DNA of 39,324 nucleotides from Pseudomonadota bacterium (lineage in GTDB: Bacteria; Pseudomonadota; Gammaproteobacteria; Steroidobacterales; Steroidobacteraceae). Below the pieces are notes generated by a model. The model saw nothing but the letters and a program-made list of their open reading frames with translations. It was not told where the DNA came from and did not search any database. The DNA is taken from assembly GCA_963204795.1 (NCBI GenBank), contig CAUJHX010000201.1, positions 1 to 39,324 on the forward strand, written 5' to 3'. Within the stretch, counting starts at the first letter, position 1. Each line of letters begins with the position of its first letter. Positions 1 to 8,499 of the stretch are shown piece by piece. Made by a program: the position numbers and the translations under genes.

Positions 1-954
1 CTCGTGAAGGCAGCCACGGGCGAGGAGATCGATGCCGAATCGCTCGGCGGCGGCGATGTGCACGCGCGTCGCTCCGGGGTCGCCGATCACCTTGCCGAAA
101 ACGATGCGCATGCGCTCGCGATTGCCCGCTCCGTGATGATGACACTGCGGCCGCGCGCGCCGGCCTGGCTCGATCTCGAGCCGGGTGTGGAGCCCGCGCT
201 CGATCCGCGGGAGATGCAGGGCATCGTGCCGCGCGACACGCGCCAGCCCTACGATGTTCGCGAAATCATCGGGCGCCTCGTCGACGCCTCGGACTTCCAC
301 GAATTCAAGCCCGAGTACGGCACGACCATCGTGTGTGGCTTTGCGCGCATTCACGGCTGCCCGATCGCCATTGTCGCGAACAACGGCGTGCTCTTTTCGG
401 AGTCTGCCCTCAAGGCCGCACACTTCGTGCAGCTCGCGAACCGCCGCGGCACACCGCTCCTCTTCCTGCAGAACATCACCGGCTTCATGGTCGGCGCGAA
501 ATACGAGCAGGCCGGCATCGCCAAGGATGGCGCCAAGATGGTGACCGCCGTCGCCTCTGCCACCGTGCCGAAGCTCACCGTGATCATCGGCGGCTCGTTC
601 GGCGCCGGCAATTACGCCATGTGTGGCCGCGCCTATGGGGCGCGCTTCCTGTGGATGTGGCCGAACGCACGCATCTCCGTGATGGGTGGCGAGCAGGCGG
701 CGCAAGTGCTCGCCACCGTACGGCGCGACGGCGCGCACGGCGCCGCCTGGCCTGAAGCGGAGCAGCAGGCTTTCATGGACGGAATCCGCGCCCGCTATGA
801 AGAACAGGGGCACCCGTACTACGCGACCGCACGCCTGTGGGACGATGGCGTGATCGATCCGCTCGATACGCGCCGCATCCTGGGCCTCGCATTGCACGTC
901 GCCGCACGCGGCCCGCGGCCGGGTGATGAGCGCTATGGCATTTTCAGGATGTAG
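1..954 (+). CDS. liuB: Methylcrotonyl-CoA carboxylase, carboxyltransferase (beta) subunit, 5'-truncated
   Basis: This is the C-terminal part (about 317 residues) of a biotin-dependent carboxyltransferase. It is open at the left edge and reads from the first base. The second crotonase-like carboxyltransferase fold is present: [20 protein letters not shown] followed by [20 protein letters not shown] and the [11 protein letters not shown] stretch, which are hallmarks of 3-methylcrotonyl-CoA carboxylase beta rather than propionyl- or acetyl-CoA carboxylases. The enzyme transfers CO2 from biotin to 3-methylcrotonyl-CoA in leucine degradation and needs an alpha (biotin carboxylase) subunit, which is not in the window. 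The next gene starts 1 bp after the stop and encodes the following step of the same pathway. A geranyl-CoA carboxylase is the main alternative, but the context favours leucine catabolism. Confidence 0.93.
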   Translation, partial: LVKAATGEEIDAESLGGGDVHARRSGVADHLAENDAHALAIARSVMMTLRPRAPAWLDLEPGVEPALDPREMQGIVPRDTRQPYDVREIIGRLVDASDFHEFKPEYGTTIVCGFARIHGCPIAIVANNGVLFSESALKAAHFVQLANRRGTPLLFLQNITGFMVGAKYEQAGIAKDGAKMVTAVASATVPKLTVIIGGSFGAGNYAMCGRAYGARFLWMWPNARISVMGGEQAAQVLATVRRDGAHGAAWPEAEQQAFMDGIRARYEEQGHPYYATARLWDDGVIDPLDTRRILGLALHVAARGPRPGDERYGIFRM

Positions 955-955
955 C

Positions 956-1744
956 ATGAGCGCGAGCGTGCAGGGCCTGAGCATCGATACCGACGGGAGG
1001 GGCGTCGCACGTCTGACGCTCGACCGTCCTGAAAGGCACAATGCCTTCGACGGTGCACTGATCGGCGCAATTCACACTGCCGTCGACAGGCTTGCGCGCA
1101 ATCCCGTGGTGCGCGCGATCGTGGTCACGGGGGCAGGCAACAGCTTCTGCGCGGGCGCCGATCTCGGGCACATGCGGGCCATGTCCGGGGCAACCGAAGA
1201 GGCGAACCATGCCGACGCGCTCGCGCTCGCGCAGATGCTCGCGGCACTCGACGCATGCAGCAAGCCGGTTGTGGCACGCGTCAATGGAGACACGTTCGGT
1301 GGCGGCGTCGGCCTCGTTGCCTGCTGCGATATTGCGGTCGGACTCGCTGGCGCACGCTTCGCGCTCTCCGAGGTGCGTCTCGGCCTCGTACCGGCCACCA
1401 TCTCGCCCTTCGTGATTGCCGCGATCGGAGCCCGCGCGACGCGCGCGCTCGCACTCACGGGCGAACGCTTCGATGGCACCCGCGCGCAAGCGCTCGGTCT
1501 GCTGCACGAGGTCGCGGACGACCTGCCGCAACTCGATGCCACGCTCGAGCGCATCCTCGCCGATCTGCTGCAGGGCGGCCCGGAGGCCCAACGCGAGGTG
1601 AAATCACTCGTGCGCGAGGTGGCTGGTGCGCCTTGCGACGCAGCACTGCAGCGCTCGACGAGTCACCGGCTTGCGCGCCTGCGCCTCTCGCAGGAGGCGC
1701 GTGAGCGGTTGAGCGCATTCCTCGCGCGCCGCAAGCGCTTGTGA
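956..1744 (+). CDS. liuC: Methylglutaconyl-CoA hydratase (enoyl-CoA hydratase family)
   Basis: A crotonase-fold protein of 262 residues. The start chosen is ATG 956, one base after the upstream stop; a longer in-frame reading from GTG 923 would overlap the carboxylase and adds nothing conserved. The oxyanion-hole segments are visible as AFDGALIGAI/SFCAGADLGHM and NGDTFGGGVGLVACCDIAV. They are followed by ALSEVRLGLVPATISPFVI, the block typical of LiuC/AUH-type hydratases, with the catalytic Glu in SEVRLG. It should hydrate 3-methylglutaconyl-CoA to HMG-CoA, the step after the carboxylase encoded upstream. HMG-CoA lyase (LiuE) and the carboxylase alpha subunit (LiuD), which often follow, are absent here and are replaced by an SDR gene. 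Confidence 0.87.
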   Translation: MSASVQGLSIDTDGRGVARLTLDRPERHNAFDGALIGAIHTAVDRLARNPVVRAIVVTGAGNSFCAGADLGHMRAMSGATEEANHADALALAQMLAALDACSKPVVARVNGDTFGGGVGLVACCDIAVGLAGARFALSEVRLGLVPATISPFVIAAIGARATRALALTGERFDGTRAQALGLLHEVADDLPQLDATLERILADLLQGGPEAQREVKSLVREVAGAPCDAALQRSTSHRLARLRLSQEARERLSAFLARRKRL

Positions 1745-1787
1745 TCTACTAGTCGACCGGCTTTCCCACTTACTTCAGAGGACTGGC

Positions 1788-2555
1788 ATGAAGATGAAAG
1801 AAGCGCGCGCCGTCGTGACGGGCGCAGCCTCGGGCCTCGGCAACGCGGTCGCGCGTCACGTCGCAGCACAGGGGGGCAAGGTCACGCTGCTCGACGTGCA
1901 GGAGGGCCCCGGACAGGCGGCCGCCGCCGAACTCGGATCGGGCGCGCGCTTCGTGAAATGCGACGTGACCTCTGAAGCCGAAGTGAACGCGGCGATGGAC
2001 AGCGCGAAGGCGTTCATGGGCGGGATCAACCTCCTCGTGAACTGCGCCGGCGTAATCGGCGCGGGGCGCGTGCTCGGCCGCAACGGGCCGATGGCGGGTG
2101 ACTTCTTCACGAAGGTGATCCACATCAACCTGATCGGTACATTCCTGTGCGACAAGGCCGCCGCCAACATCATGCAGGCGAATACACCGAATGAGGATGG
2201 CGAGCGCGGCCTGCTGATCCACACCTCGTCGGTGGCGGCGTTCGAGGGCCAGATCGGCCAGGCTGCCTACTCGGCGACGAAGGGTGCGGTGATGAGCATG
2301 ACGATGCCCATTGCGCGCGAGCTCGCCGCCTTTGGCATCCGCTGTGTGTCGATCGCCCCCGGCATCTTCCGCACACCGATGGTTGCAGGCATGCCGCAGG
2401 ACATACAGGATTCGCTCGGCAGGCAGGCCCCATTCCCGGCGCGCCTCGGCAAGCCGGAAGAGTACGCGGCGCTCGTGCAGTCGATCTTCGAGATTCCGAT
2501 GCTGAACGGTGAAACGATCCGCCTCGACGGCGCCATCAGGATGCAGCCGAAATGA
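1788..2555 (+). CDS. SDR-family 3-hydroxyacyl-CoA dehydrogenase (HSD10-like)
   Basis: A classical short-chain dehydrogenase of 255 residues. The N-terminal cofactor motif is VTGAASGLGNAVA, the structural NCAG is present, and the catalytic residues are Ser in HTSSVAAFEGQ and the YSATK pair. Acidic Asp in LLDVQ at the end of beta-2 indicates NAD rather than NADP. The overall pattern (GGIN..VNCAG, RVLGRNGPM, PFPARLGKPEEYAALV) resembles type 2 3-hydroxyacyl-CoA dehydrogenases that oxidise 3-hydroxy-2-methylbutyryl-CoA in isoleucine breakdown or short-chain 3-hydroxyacyl-CoAs. An AGAGGA ribosome site precedes the ATG. The stop overlaps the ETF-QO start by ATGA, so the two genes are probably translationally coupled. 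The exact substrate is inferred. Confidence 0.82.
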   Translation: MKMKEARAVVTGAASGLGNAVARHVAAQGGKVTLLDVQEGPGQAAAAELGSGARFVKCDVTSEAEVNAAMDSAKAFMGGINLLVNCAGVIGAGRVLGRNGPMAGDFFTKVIHINLIGTFLCDKAAANIMQANTPNEDGERGLLIHTSSVAAFEGQIGQAAYSATKGAVMSMTMPIARELAAFGIRCVSIAPGIFRTPMVAGMPQDIQDSLGRQAPFPARLGKPEEYAALVQSIFEIPMLNGETIRLDGAIRMQPK

Positions 2556-4174
2556 ACGCAACATCGAACGAAGCGGTCGAGCGCGACGTGATGGAATACG
2601 ATTTCCTGATCGTGGGCGCGGGCCCCGCGGGCCTCGCCTGCGCAATTCGCCTGAAGCAGCTGAAGCCGGATCTCAACATCTGCGTGCTCGAGAAAGGCGC
2701 GGCCATCGGTGCACATTCGCTGTCCGGGGCTGTGATGGAGCCGGGGCCGCTCGACCAGCTCGCGCCCGAATGGCGCGATGCGAAGCTCGGAGTATGCGTG
2801 CCGGTCGTGCACGACGAGCTGCGCATCATGACCCGCAAGGGCGCGCACCGGCTGCCGGTTCCTCCGCAGCAGCGCAACCACGGCAATTTCATCATCTCGC
2901 TCGGACTGCTGACACCCTGGCTCGCCCAGAAGGCCGAGGGACTCGGTGTCGATGTGTTTGCCGGCTTCGCTGCGGCGGCGCCCGTATTTGACGCCGCGGG
3001 CGCGGTGGCGGGTGTGCAGATCGGCGACATGGGAATCGCCAAGAACGGCGAGCCCGGGCCGAACTACGCCCCGGGGCCGCAGATCCGCGCTCGCACCACG
3101 ATCCTGGCGGAAGGCTGCCGCGGCAGTCTCACGAAGCAGCTCATCGCGCGTTTCGCGCTCGCTGCCGACAGCGATCCGCAGACCTTCGGCCTCGGCTTCA
3201 AGGAGCTGTGGCAGCTGCCTGCGGGGCGCGCGAACCCCGGGCTGATTCAGCACAGCGTCGGCTGGCCGCTCGACAACAAGACGTATGGCGGCAGCTTCAT
3301 CTATCACCTGGACGCAGATCGCGTCTATGTCGGCTTCGTGGTCGGGCTCGACTACATCGATCCGCGACTGAAGCCGTTCGAGGTGTTCCAGCAGTTCAAG
3401 CATCATCCATCGGTGAAGCCGCTGCTCGAGGGGGGCGAAATCCTTGCGGCTGGAGCACGCACGATCGCCGCGGGCGGCTGGCAGTCGCTGCCGAAACTCG
3501 AGATGCCCGGCGCCATGATCATCGGGGACGCGGGCGGCACGCTCAATTTCCCCAAGATCAAGGGGATTCACCAGGCGATACGTTCAGGTGCGCTGGCCGC
3601 GGAACATCTCGCCGCAACCGGCGCGCCGGCGGGGTTCGACGCGCTGTGGCGTGCATCGCCGGGCGGGCAGGAACTGCGCAAGGTGCGCAACTTCAAGCCG
3701 GGCTTCAAGCGCGGGCTGTGGTTCGGCATTGCGAATTCCGCGCTCGAAGTTGTGGTGGGTGGCCGCACGCCCTGGACACTGCACAACACGGACAATGCGG
3801 CAGCCATGCGCCGGCTCGATGAGTACACCTCGCCCGATCGCGGCTGGGTCGATCGCAGCCTGCCACCGCGGGACCGGCTGGCATCCGTCTTTTTTGCAGC
3901 CACGACTCATGATGAGGCACAGCCGGCGCATCTGAAGGTGGCAGATACGAACCTCTGCGCCACACGCTGCCGCGTCGAATATGACAACCCCTGCACGCGC
4001 TTCTGCCCGGTGGGCGTGTACGAAATGGTCGACGATGGCCAGGGTGGCAAGCGGTTGCAGGTGAACGCCGCGAATTGCGTGCACTGCAAGGCCTGCGACA
4101 TCAAGGATCCCTACGGCAACATCACCTGGACCACGCCGGAGGGCGGCTCGGGACCCAACTATCAGACCCTCTGA
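2552..4174 (+). CDS. Electron transfer flavoprotein-ubiquinone oxidoreductase
   Basis: A 540-residue ETF-QO of normal bacterial length. The N-terminal FAD-binding Rossmann motif is FLIVGAGPAGLACAIRL, followed by GAHSLSGAVMEPGPLDQL. A second FAD contact, GAMIIGDAGGTLNFPKIKG, lies in the middle. The C-terminal 4Fe-4S domain carries Cys in RFCPVGVYEM and NCVHCKACDIKDP, with a further Cys in TNLCATRC. The enzyme passes electrons from ETF, reduced by acyl-CoA dehydrogenases such as isovaleryl-CoA dehydrogenase, to ubiquinone at the inner membrane. Its place between acyl-CoA catabolic genes suggests it serves this pathway directly instead of sitting next to etfAB. The start overlaps the SDR stop by 4 bp. 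Confidence 0.96.
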   Translation: MNATSNEAVERDVMEYDFLIVGAGPAGLACAIRLKQLKPDLNICVLEKGAAIGAHSLSGAVMEPGPLDQLAPEWRDAKLGVCVPVVHDELRIMTRKGAHRLPVPPQQRNHGNFIISLGLLTPWLAQKAEGLGVDVFAGFAAAAPVFDAAGAVAGVQIGDMGIAKNGEPGPNYAPGPQIRARTTILAEGCRGSLTKQLIARFALAADSDPQTFGLGFKELWQLPAGRANPGLIQHSVGWPLDNKTYGGSFIYHLDADRVYVGFVVGLDYIDPRLKPFEVFQQFKHHPSVKPLLEGGEILAAGARTIAAGGWQSLPKLEMPGAMIIGDAGGTLNFPKIKGIHQAIRSGALAAEHLAATGAPAGFDALWRASPGGQELRKVRNFKPGFKRGLWFGIANSALEVVVGGRTPWTLHNTDNAAAMRRLDEYTSPDRGWVDRSLPPRDRLASVFFAATTHDEAQPAHLKVADTNLCATRCRVEYDNPCTRFCPVGVYEMVDDGQGGKRLQVNAANCVHCKACDIKDPYGNITWTTPEGGSGPNYQTL

Positions 4175-4183
4175 AGCGCGCCC

Positions 4184-6130
4184 ATGACGAGCCCGATCTG
4201 GACACCCTCGGCAGAGAGAGTCGACAAGGCCGTCGTCACCCGCTTCCGGGTCTGCGTCAATGCGCGGCGCCAGCTCGCGCTCGCCGACTACGCGGCGCTC
4301 GAGTCCTGGTCGCTCGAGGCGCCCGCCGATTTCTGGTCGGAGCTCGCCCGATTCAGCGACACCCGCGCCGACTGGGGCTCCGGACCCGTACTCGACAATG
4401 GCGATCGCATGCCGGGCGCGCGCTGGTTTCCCGCGGCGCGCCTGAATTTCGCCGAGAACCTGCTGCGCCATCGCGACGAACACGCGGCACTGGTCTTCGT
4501 CAACGAGCGGGGGACGCGCCGCGAGATATCGCGGCGCGAACTGCAGGATGAAGTTGCGCGCGTCGCAGAGGGGTTGCGGGCGCTCGGTGTAGGTGCCGGC
4601 GATCGCGTAGCGGGCTTTCTGCCGAACCTGCCCGAAGCCGTCGTCGCGATGCTGGCGTCGGCGAGTCTCGGCGCCGCGTGGTCGTCATGTTCACCTGATT
4701 TCGGCGTGAACGGCGTACTCGACCGCTTCGGCCAGATCGCGCCCAAGGTGCTCTTCACCGCCGATGGCTATTTCTACGCGGGCAAGACGCTCGACTCGCT
4801 CGAGCCCATGGCGACGGTTGCATCGCAACTGCCAGGCCTTGTGAGCTTGGTCGTGGTGCCGTACGTGAACGCGAGACCCGACATCCGCGCGCTGCCGCGC
4901 GCCGTTCACTATGCGGATTTCGGTCGCGCAGGCGCGCAGCTGCGCTTCACGCGCCTGCCCTTCGATCACCCGCTGTACATCCTTTACTCGTCGGGTACGA
5001 CCGGCAAGCCGAAGTGCATCGTGCACGGCGCTGGCGGCACCCTGCTGCAGCACCAGAAGGAACATCTGCTGCACGTCGACCTGCGCGCAGGCGACCGCCT
5101 GTTCTATTTCACGACCTGTGGCTGGATGATGTGGAACTGGCTTGTGAGCGGACTGGCGAGCGGCGCGACGCTCGTGCTCTACGATGGCTCGCCCTTTCAC
5201 CCCGGGCCGCGTGTCCTCTGGGATCTGGCCGCGGCCGAGCGCATCGCCATTTTCGGCACGAGTGCCAGGTATCTCGCTGCACTCGACAAGGCGGGCTTCG
5301 AGCCGGCGAAGGAAGCCGATCTCACCGCGCTGCGCGCAGTGCTCTCCACGGGCTCGCCACTGCTCCCCGAGACCTGCGACTACGTGTACCGCACGGTGAA
5401 GGGCGATCTGCAGCTCTCGTCGATCTCCGGTGGCACCGACATCGTCTCCTGCTTCTGTCTCGGCAGCCCCGTGCTGCCGGTGTACAAGGGCGAAATCCAG
5501 TGCCGCGGTCTGGGCATGCGCACGCAGGTGTTCGACGACGCCGGCCGCAGGGTCATCGGTTCGCGGGGCGAACTGGTCTGCACAGCGCCTTTTCCGTCGA
5601 TGCCGGTCGGCTTCTGGAACGACGTTGACGGCTCGCGCTATCGCGACGCGTATTTCGCGCGCTTCCCGGACACCTGGCACCACGGCGACGATGCGCTCGA
5701 AGTTGAGCACGGAGGTTTCATCATCTATGGGCGGTCGGACGCGGTACTCAATCCGGGTGGCGTGCGTATCGGCACCGCGGAAATCTACCGCCAGGTCGAG
5801 CAGCTGCCCGAAGTGCTCGAGTCACTCGCGATCGGCCAGCAATGGGAGGGGGACGTACGCGTGGTGCTGTTCGTGCGACTGCGAGAGGGTGTTGACCTCG
5901 ACGATACCCTGCGCTCCCGCATCCGCGACACGATCCGCCGCGATACTTCGCCGCGCCACGTGCCCGCAAAGATCATCGCGGCGCCGGACCTGCCGCGCAC
6001 GCTGAGCGGCAAGCTGGTGGAAATCGCAGTGCGCGACATCGTGCACGGCAAGCCGGTCGCGAACCGCGACGCACTGGCAAACCCCGCCGCACTCGATTTC
6101 TTCCGGAATCTGCCCGAACTCTCCGTCTGA
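4184..6130 (+). CDS. Acetoacetyl-CoA synthetase (acetoacetate-CoA ligase)
   Basis: An adenylate-forming enzyme of 648 residues, the usual length for AACS. The AMP-binding P-loop is ILYSSGTTGKPKCIVHGAGG. The AACS-type elements TTCGWMMWNWLVSGLASGA, SISGGTDIVSCFCLGSP and the C-terminal hinge GRSDAVLNPGGVRIGTAEIY follow, and the catalytic Lys lies near the end in LPRTLSGKLVE. It activates acetoacetate with ATP and CoA. HMG-CoA cleavage in leucine breakdown releases acetoacetate, so this gene closes that route back to acetyl-CoA when combined with a thiolase. It begins 9 bp after ETF-QO and ends 2 bp before zapE. There is no obvious strong ribosome site, so translation may depend on the upstream gene. 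Confidence 0.95.
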   Translation: MTSPIWTPSAERVDKAVVTRFRVCVNARRQLALADYAALESWSLEAPADFWSELARFSDTRADWGSGPVLDNGDRMPGARWFPAARLNFAENLLRHRDEHAALVFVNERGTRREISRRELQDEVARVAEGLRALGVGAGDRVAGFLPNLPEAVVAMLASASLGAAWSSCSPDFGVNGVLDRFGQIAPKVLFTADGYFYAGKTLDSLEPMATVASQLPGLVSLVVVPYVNARPDIRALPRAVHYADFGRAGAQLRFTRLPFDHPLYILYSSGTTGKPKCIVHGAGGTLLQHQKEHLLHVDLRAGDRLFYFTTCGWMMWNWLVSGLASGATLVLYDGSPFHPGPRVLWDLAAAERIAIFGTSARYLAALDKAGFEPAKEADLTALRAVLSTGSPLLPETCDYVYRTVKGDLQLSSISGGTDIVSCFCLGSPVLPVYKGEIQCRGLGMRTQVFDDAGRRVIGSRGELVCTAPFPSMPVGFWNDVDGSRYRDAYFARFPDTWHHGDDALEVEHGGFIIYGRSDAVLNPGGVRIGTAEIYRQVEQLPEVLESLAIGQQWEGDVRVVLFVRLREGVDLDDTLRSRIRDTIRRDTSPRHVPAKIIAAPDLPRTLSGKLVEIAVRDIVHGKPVANRDALANPAALDFFRNLPELSV

Positions 6131-6132
6131 CG

Positions 6133-7227
6133 ATGCCTGCCCCGATCCTCGCACGCGAGCTCGAGCGACGCGGCTTTACGCCCGACGATTCCCAGCGCGC
6201 GGCCATCGTGAGACTCGAGGATCTGCGCCGGCGCCTGATCGCGGCGGAGCGCGGCGAGCGCACGCCGCTTGCGCGCGTGCGGCGCCTGATGCACTCACCA
6301 TCGCGAGCGGCGGAGCGCGGCATCTACCTCTGGGGAGGAGTCGGGCGCGGCAAGACACTGCTGATGGATGCGTTTCATGCAAGCCTGCCGTTCGAGGGCA
6401 AGCGCCGGCGACACTTTCACCGCTTCATGCACGACGTGCACGCCCAGCTGAAGACGCTCTCGAAGGTCGAATCGCCGCTCGACATCGTCGCCGGCCATTT
6501 CGCCGAGGGGGTCCGGGTACTGTGCCTCGACGAGCTGCACGTCAACGACATTGCCGATGCAATGATACTTGCGCGACTCTTCAGGGCCCTGCTCGACCGC
6601 GGTGTAACGCTCGTCTTCACGTCGAACGTGCCGCCAAAGGGACTGTATCGCGACGGCCTGCAACGACGCAGGTTCCTTCCGGCCATCACGATGCTCGAAA
6701 AGCACACCGAGGTCATCGCAGTGGACGCCGGCACGGACTATCGCCTGCGCCGGCTGGCAAAAGTGTCGCTCTATCTCGACTCGGCATCGCCGCAAGCACA
6801 GAAAACCCTGACCCACCTCTTCGAGGTGTTCGCCGGCGGCTCGGGTTCGACCGGTGGGACCATTGAAGTTGCAGAGCGCGACATTGCGGTCATCCGCGAG
6901 AGCGAGAATGCCGTATGGTTCGAGTTCACAGCACTATGCGAAGGCCCGCGCGGCAAGGACGACTACATCGAGATCGCAGGGGACTACTCCGCCGTGCTGC
7001 TCTCGAACGTGCCGATGTTCGACGAAACGCGCGACAACGCGGCACGCCGCTTCATCTCGCTGATCGACGAGCTGTACGACCGCGGTGTCAACCTCGCCGT
7101 GAGCGCCGCGGCCCCTCCGGATCAGCTCTATCGGGGAACTCAGCTGGCATTCGAGTTTCAGCGCACGTCGAGCCGGCTCGTCGAGATGCAGACCGAACAG
7201 TATCTCGCGCGGGCGCACGGCGCGTGA
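6133..7227 (+). CDS. zapE: Cell division protein ZapE (AFG1-family ATPase)
   Basis: A 364-residue AFG1/LACE1-type P-loop ATPase. Walker A is GGVGRGKTLLMD at about residues 74-85, and Walker B with sensor region is LCLDELHVNDIADAMIL. The family-specific FTSNVPPKGLYRDGLQRRRFLPAI and the C-terminal RFISLIDELYDRGVNLAVSA are present. In E. coli, ZapE associates with the Z-ring and affects FtsZ stability under stress; mitochondrial AFG1 acts in respiratory-protein quality control. It sits 2 bp after acetoacetyl-CoA synthetase, at the end of the catabolic run, so it may be co-transcribed despite having no metabolic link. An imperfect hairpin follows its stop immediately. Confidence 0.94.
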   Translation: MPAPILARELERRGFTPDDSQRAAIVRLEDLRRRLIAAERGERTPLARVRRLMHSPSRAAERGIYLWGGVGRGKTLLMDAFHASLPFEGKRRRHFHRFMHDVHAQLKTLSKVESPLDIVAGHFAEGVRVLCLDELHVNDIADAMILARLFRALLDRGVTLVFTSNVPPKGLYRDGLQRRRFLPAITMLEKHTEVIAVDAGTDYRLRRLAKVSLYLDSASPQAQKTLTHLFEVFAGGSGSTGGTIEVAERDIAVIRESENAVWFEFTALCEGPRGKDDYIEIAGDYSAVLLSNVPMFDETRDNAARRFISLIDELYDRGVNLAVSAAAPPDQLYRGTQLAFEFQRTSSRLVEMQTEQYLARAHGA

Positions 7228-7228
7228 C

Positions 7229-7326
7229 GGGCGACGAGCGACGGGCTACGGGCCAGAGCGCGCTGCCGCACGCCTGAAGCAGCCAACGCCTCTGGCTCGC
7301 TGCCCGTAGCCCGCAGCTCGTAGCCC
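7229..7326. repeat. Imperfect long inverted repeat between convergent zapE and hpd
   Basis: The whole 98-bp gap between the two convergent stop codons is an inverted repeat. The left arm (about 7229-7258) contains CGACGGGCTACGGGCCAGAG. The right arm (about 7290-7326) contains CTCTGGCTCGCTGCCCGTAG followed by CCCGCAGCTCGTAGCCC. The arms pair with small internal bulges, and the right arm runs up to the hpd stop codon. The repeated GGGCTACGGG core resembles REP-type palindromes found at gene ends in G+C-rich proteobacteria. It could terminate transcription from both sides or be a dispersed repeat. No T tract is present. Confidence 0.6.
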
Positions 7327-8378
7327 TAAATCACTCCCCGCCGCACCTGATCCAGTTCGATGGACTCGAACAGGGCGCGGAAGTTGCCTTCCCCGAACCC
7401 CTCGTTGCCCTTGCGCTGGATCACCTCAAAGAAAATGGGGCCGATCACGTTCTGCGTGAAGATCTGCAGCAGCGTTCCCTCGCCCCGGCCGGGGTTGCCG
7501 TCGAGCAGGATGCGCCGCTTCTGCAATTCGGCGACATCCTCGCCGTGCTGCGGCACGCGCGCGTCCACACCTTCGTAGTACGTGTCGGGTGTGTCCTGAA
7601 ACTCGACACCGCGCGCGCGCAGCAGGTCGACGGTGCGGACGATGTCGTCGGTCGCGAGCGCAATGTGCTGGATGCCCTCGCCGTGATAGCTGCGCAGATA
7701 CTCTTCGATCTGCGACCTGTCGTCCTGCGATTCATTGATGGGGATACGGATCCTGCCGCAGGGGCTCGTCATCGCGCGGCTGAAAAGACCGGTGTGCTGG
7801 CCTTCGATGTCGAAATAGCGGATCTCGCGAAAGTTGAACAGGCGTTCGTAGAACCCCGCCCATTTATCCATGCCGCCACGGTGCACATTGTGAGTCAGGT
7901 GGTCGATGTGCGTGAAACCGACGCCCGCGCCCTCCCCACCCTCCTGCACGGGGCGAAAGTCGACGTCGTAGATCGATTGTCCGCCGTAACGATCGACGAG
8001 ATAGAGCAGCGATCCACCGATACCTTCGATGGCCGGAATGTTGAGTTCCATGGGACCCACGCGACCCTCGTGAGGACTCGCACCCAGCGCGATCGCACGC
8101 TCGAACGCGCGCGCGGCATCCCTGACCCGAAACGCCATGGCGCAGGCGGAAGGGCCGTGTTTCGCGGCAAAGGCCTGCGCGAATGAATCCGGTTCTGCGT
8201 TGATCAGGAAGTTGACGTCGCCCTGGCGGTGCAGGGTCACGTCCTTGCTGCGGTGCCGTGCCGTCACCGGGAACCCCATGCGCGCGAAAAGCGTGCGCAG
8301 CAGTGCCGGATCCGGAGCCGTGTACTCGACGAACTCGAATCCGTCCGTGCCCATCGGGTTGTCTGCACTGGTGGCCAT
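7326..8378 (-). CDS. hpd: 4-hydroxyphenylpyruvate dioxygenase
   Basis: A protein of 350 residues from the ATG at 8378 (MATSADNPMGTDGFEFVEY). The open frame runs further upstream to 8606, but that part overlaps the divergent glutamate dehydrogenase gene and has no family similarity. It has two VOC-type repeats. The Fe(II) ligands are His in HIDHLTHNVHRG, His in IQHIALATDDI and Glu in FFEVIQRKG near the C-terminus. It converts 4-hydroxyphenylpyruvate to homogentisate in tyrosine and phenylalanine catabolism. The other homogentisate genes are not in this window. It is transcribed divergently from the NAD-glutamate dehydrogenase and convergently to zapE. Confidence 0.96.
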   Translation of the reverse strand: MATSADNPMGTDGFEFVEYTAPDPALLRTLFARMGFPVTARHRSKDVTLHRQGDVNFLINAEPDSFAQAFAAKHGPSACAMAFRVRDAARAFERAIALGASPHEGRVGPMELNIPAIEGIGGSLLYLVDRYGGQSIYDVDFRPVQEGGEGAGVGFTHIDHLTHNVHRGGMDKWAGFYERLFNFREIRYFDIEGQHTGLFSRAMTSPCGRIRIPINESQDDRSQIEEYLRSYHGEGIQHIALATDDIVRTVDLLRARGVEFQDTPDTYYEGVDARVPQHGEDVAELQKRRILLDGNPGRGEGTLLQIFTQNVIGPIFFEVIQRKGNEGFGEGNFRALFESIELDQVRRGVI

Positions 8379-8412
8379 CGTGACCGCCCGAGAACTCGCT
8401 TCAGTTGACGCG

Positions 8413-8418
8413 AGTATA
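8413..8418 (-). promoter_or_regulatory. Candidate -10 element for hpd
   Basis: On the minus strand the bases read TATACT, five of six matches to the sigma-70 -10 consensus. This would start transcription near 8406, about 28 nt upstream of the hpd ATG. I see no good -35 box at the expected distance, so this is a weak call. Confidence 0.3.
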
Positions 8419-8463
8419 CGCGCCGCTGCTGTCCGCACCCAGCCGGCTCCCGCTCGCTCCATG

Positions 8464-8469
8464 TATAAT
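8464..8469 (+). promoter_or_regulatory. Consensus TATAAT -10 element for NAD-glutamate dehydrogenase
   Basis: A perfect TATAAT lies 30 nt upstream of the GTG start at 8500 and predicts transcription from about 8476. That would leave the alternative ATG at 8461 outside the mRNA, which supports GTG 8500 as the real start. The region 16-18 bp upstream is G+C-rich with no recognisable -35 box, so an activator may be needed. Confidence 0.5.
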
Positions 8470-8499
8470 CGGGTGCCGCGCGCACAAGGATCCGCAATC

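Noticed and set aside
2267-3571. Minus-strand open frame of 434 codons opposite the SDR and ETF-QO genes
   Set aside because: It is a high-G+C shadow; the plus strand carries complete, recognisable enzymes, and the product has only His/Arg/Ala-rich low-information sequence.
8405-8433. TTGACG at 8405-8410 as a -35 box on the plus strand
   Set aside because: No -10 lies at 16-18 bp (GCTGTC there), and TATAAT is 53 bp away, too far to pair with it.
8137-8499. N-terminal 121-codon extension of the glutamate dehydrogenase frame
   Set aside because: It is antisense to hpd, shows no family similarity, and lies mostly upstream of the likely promoter.
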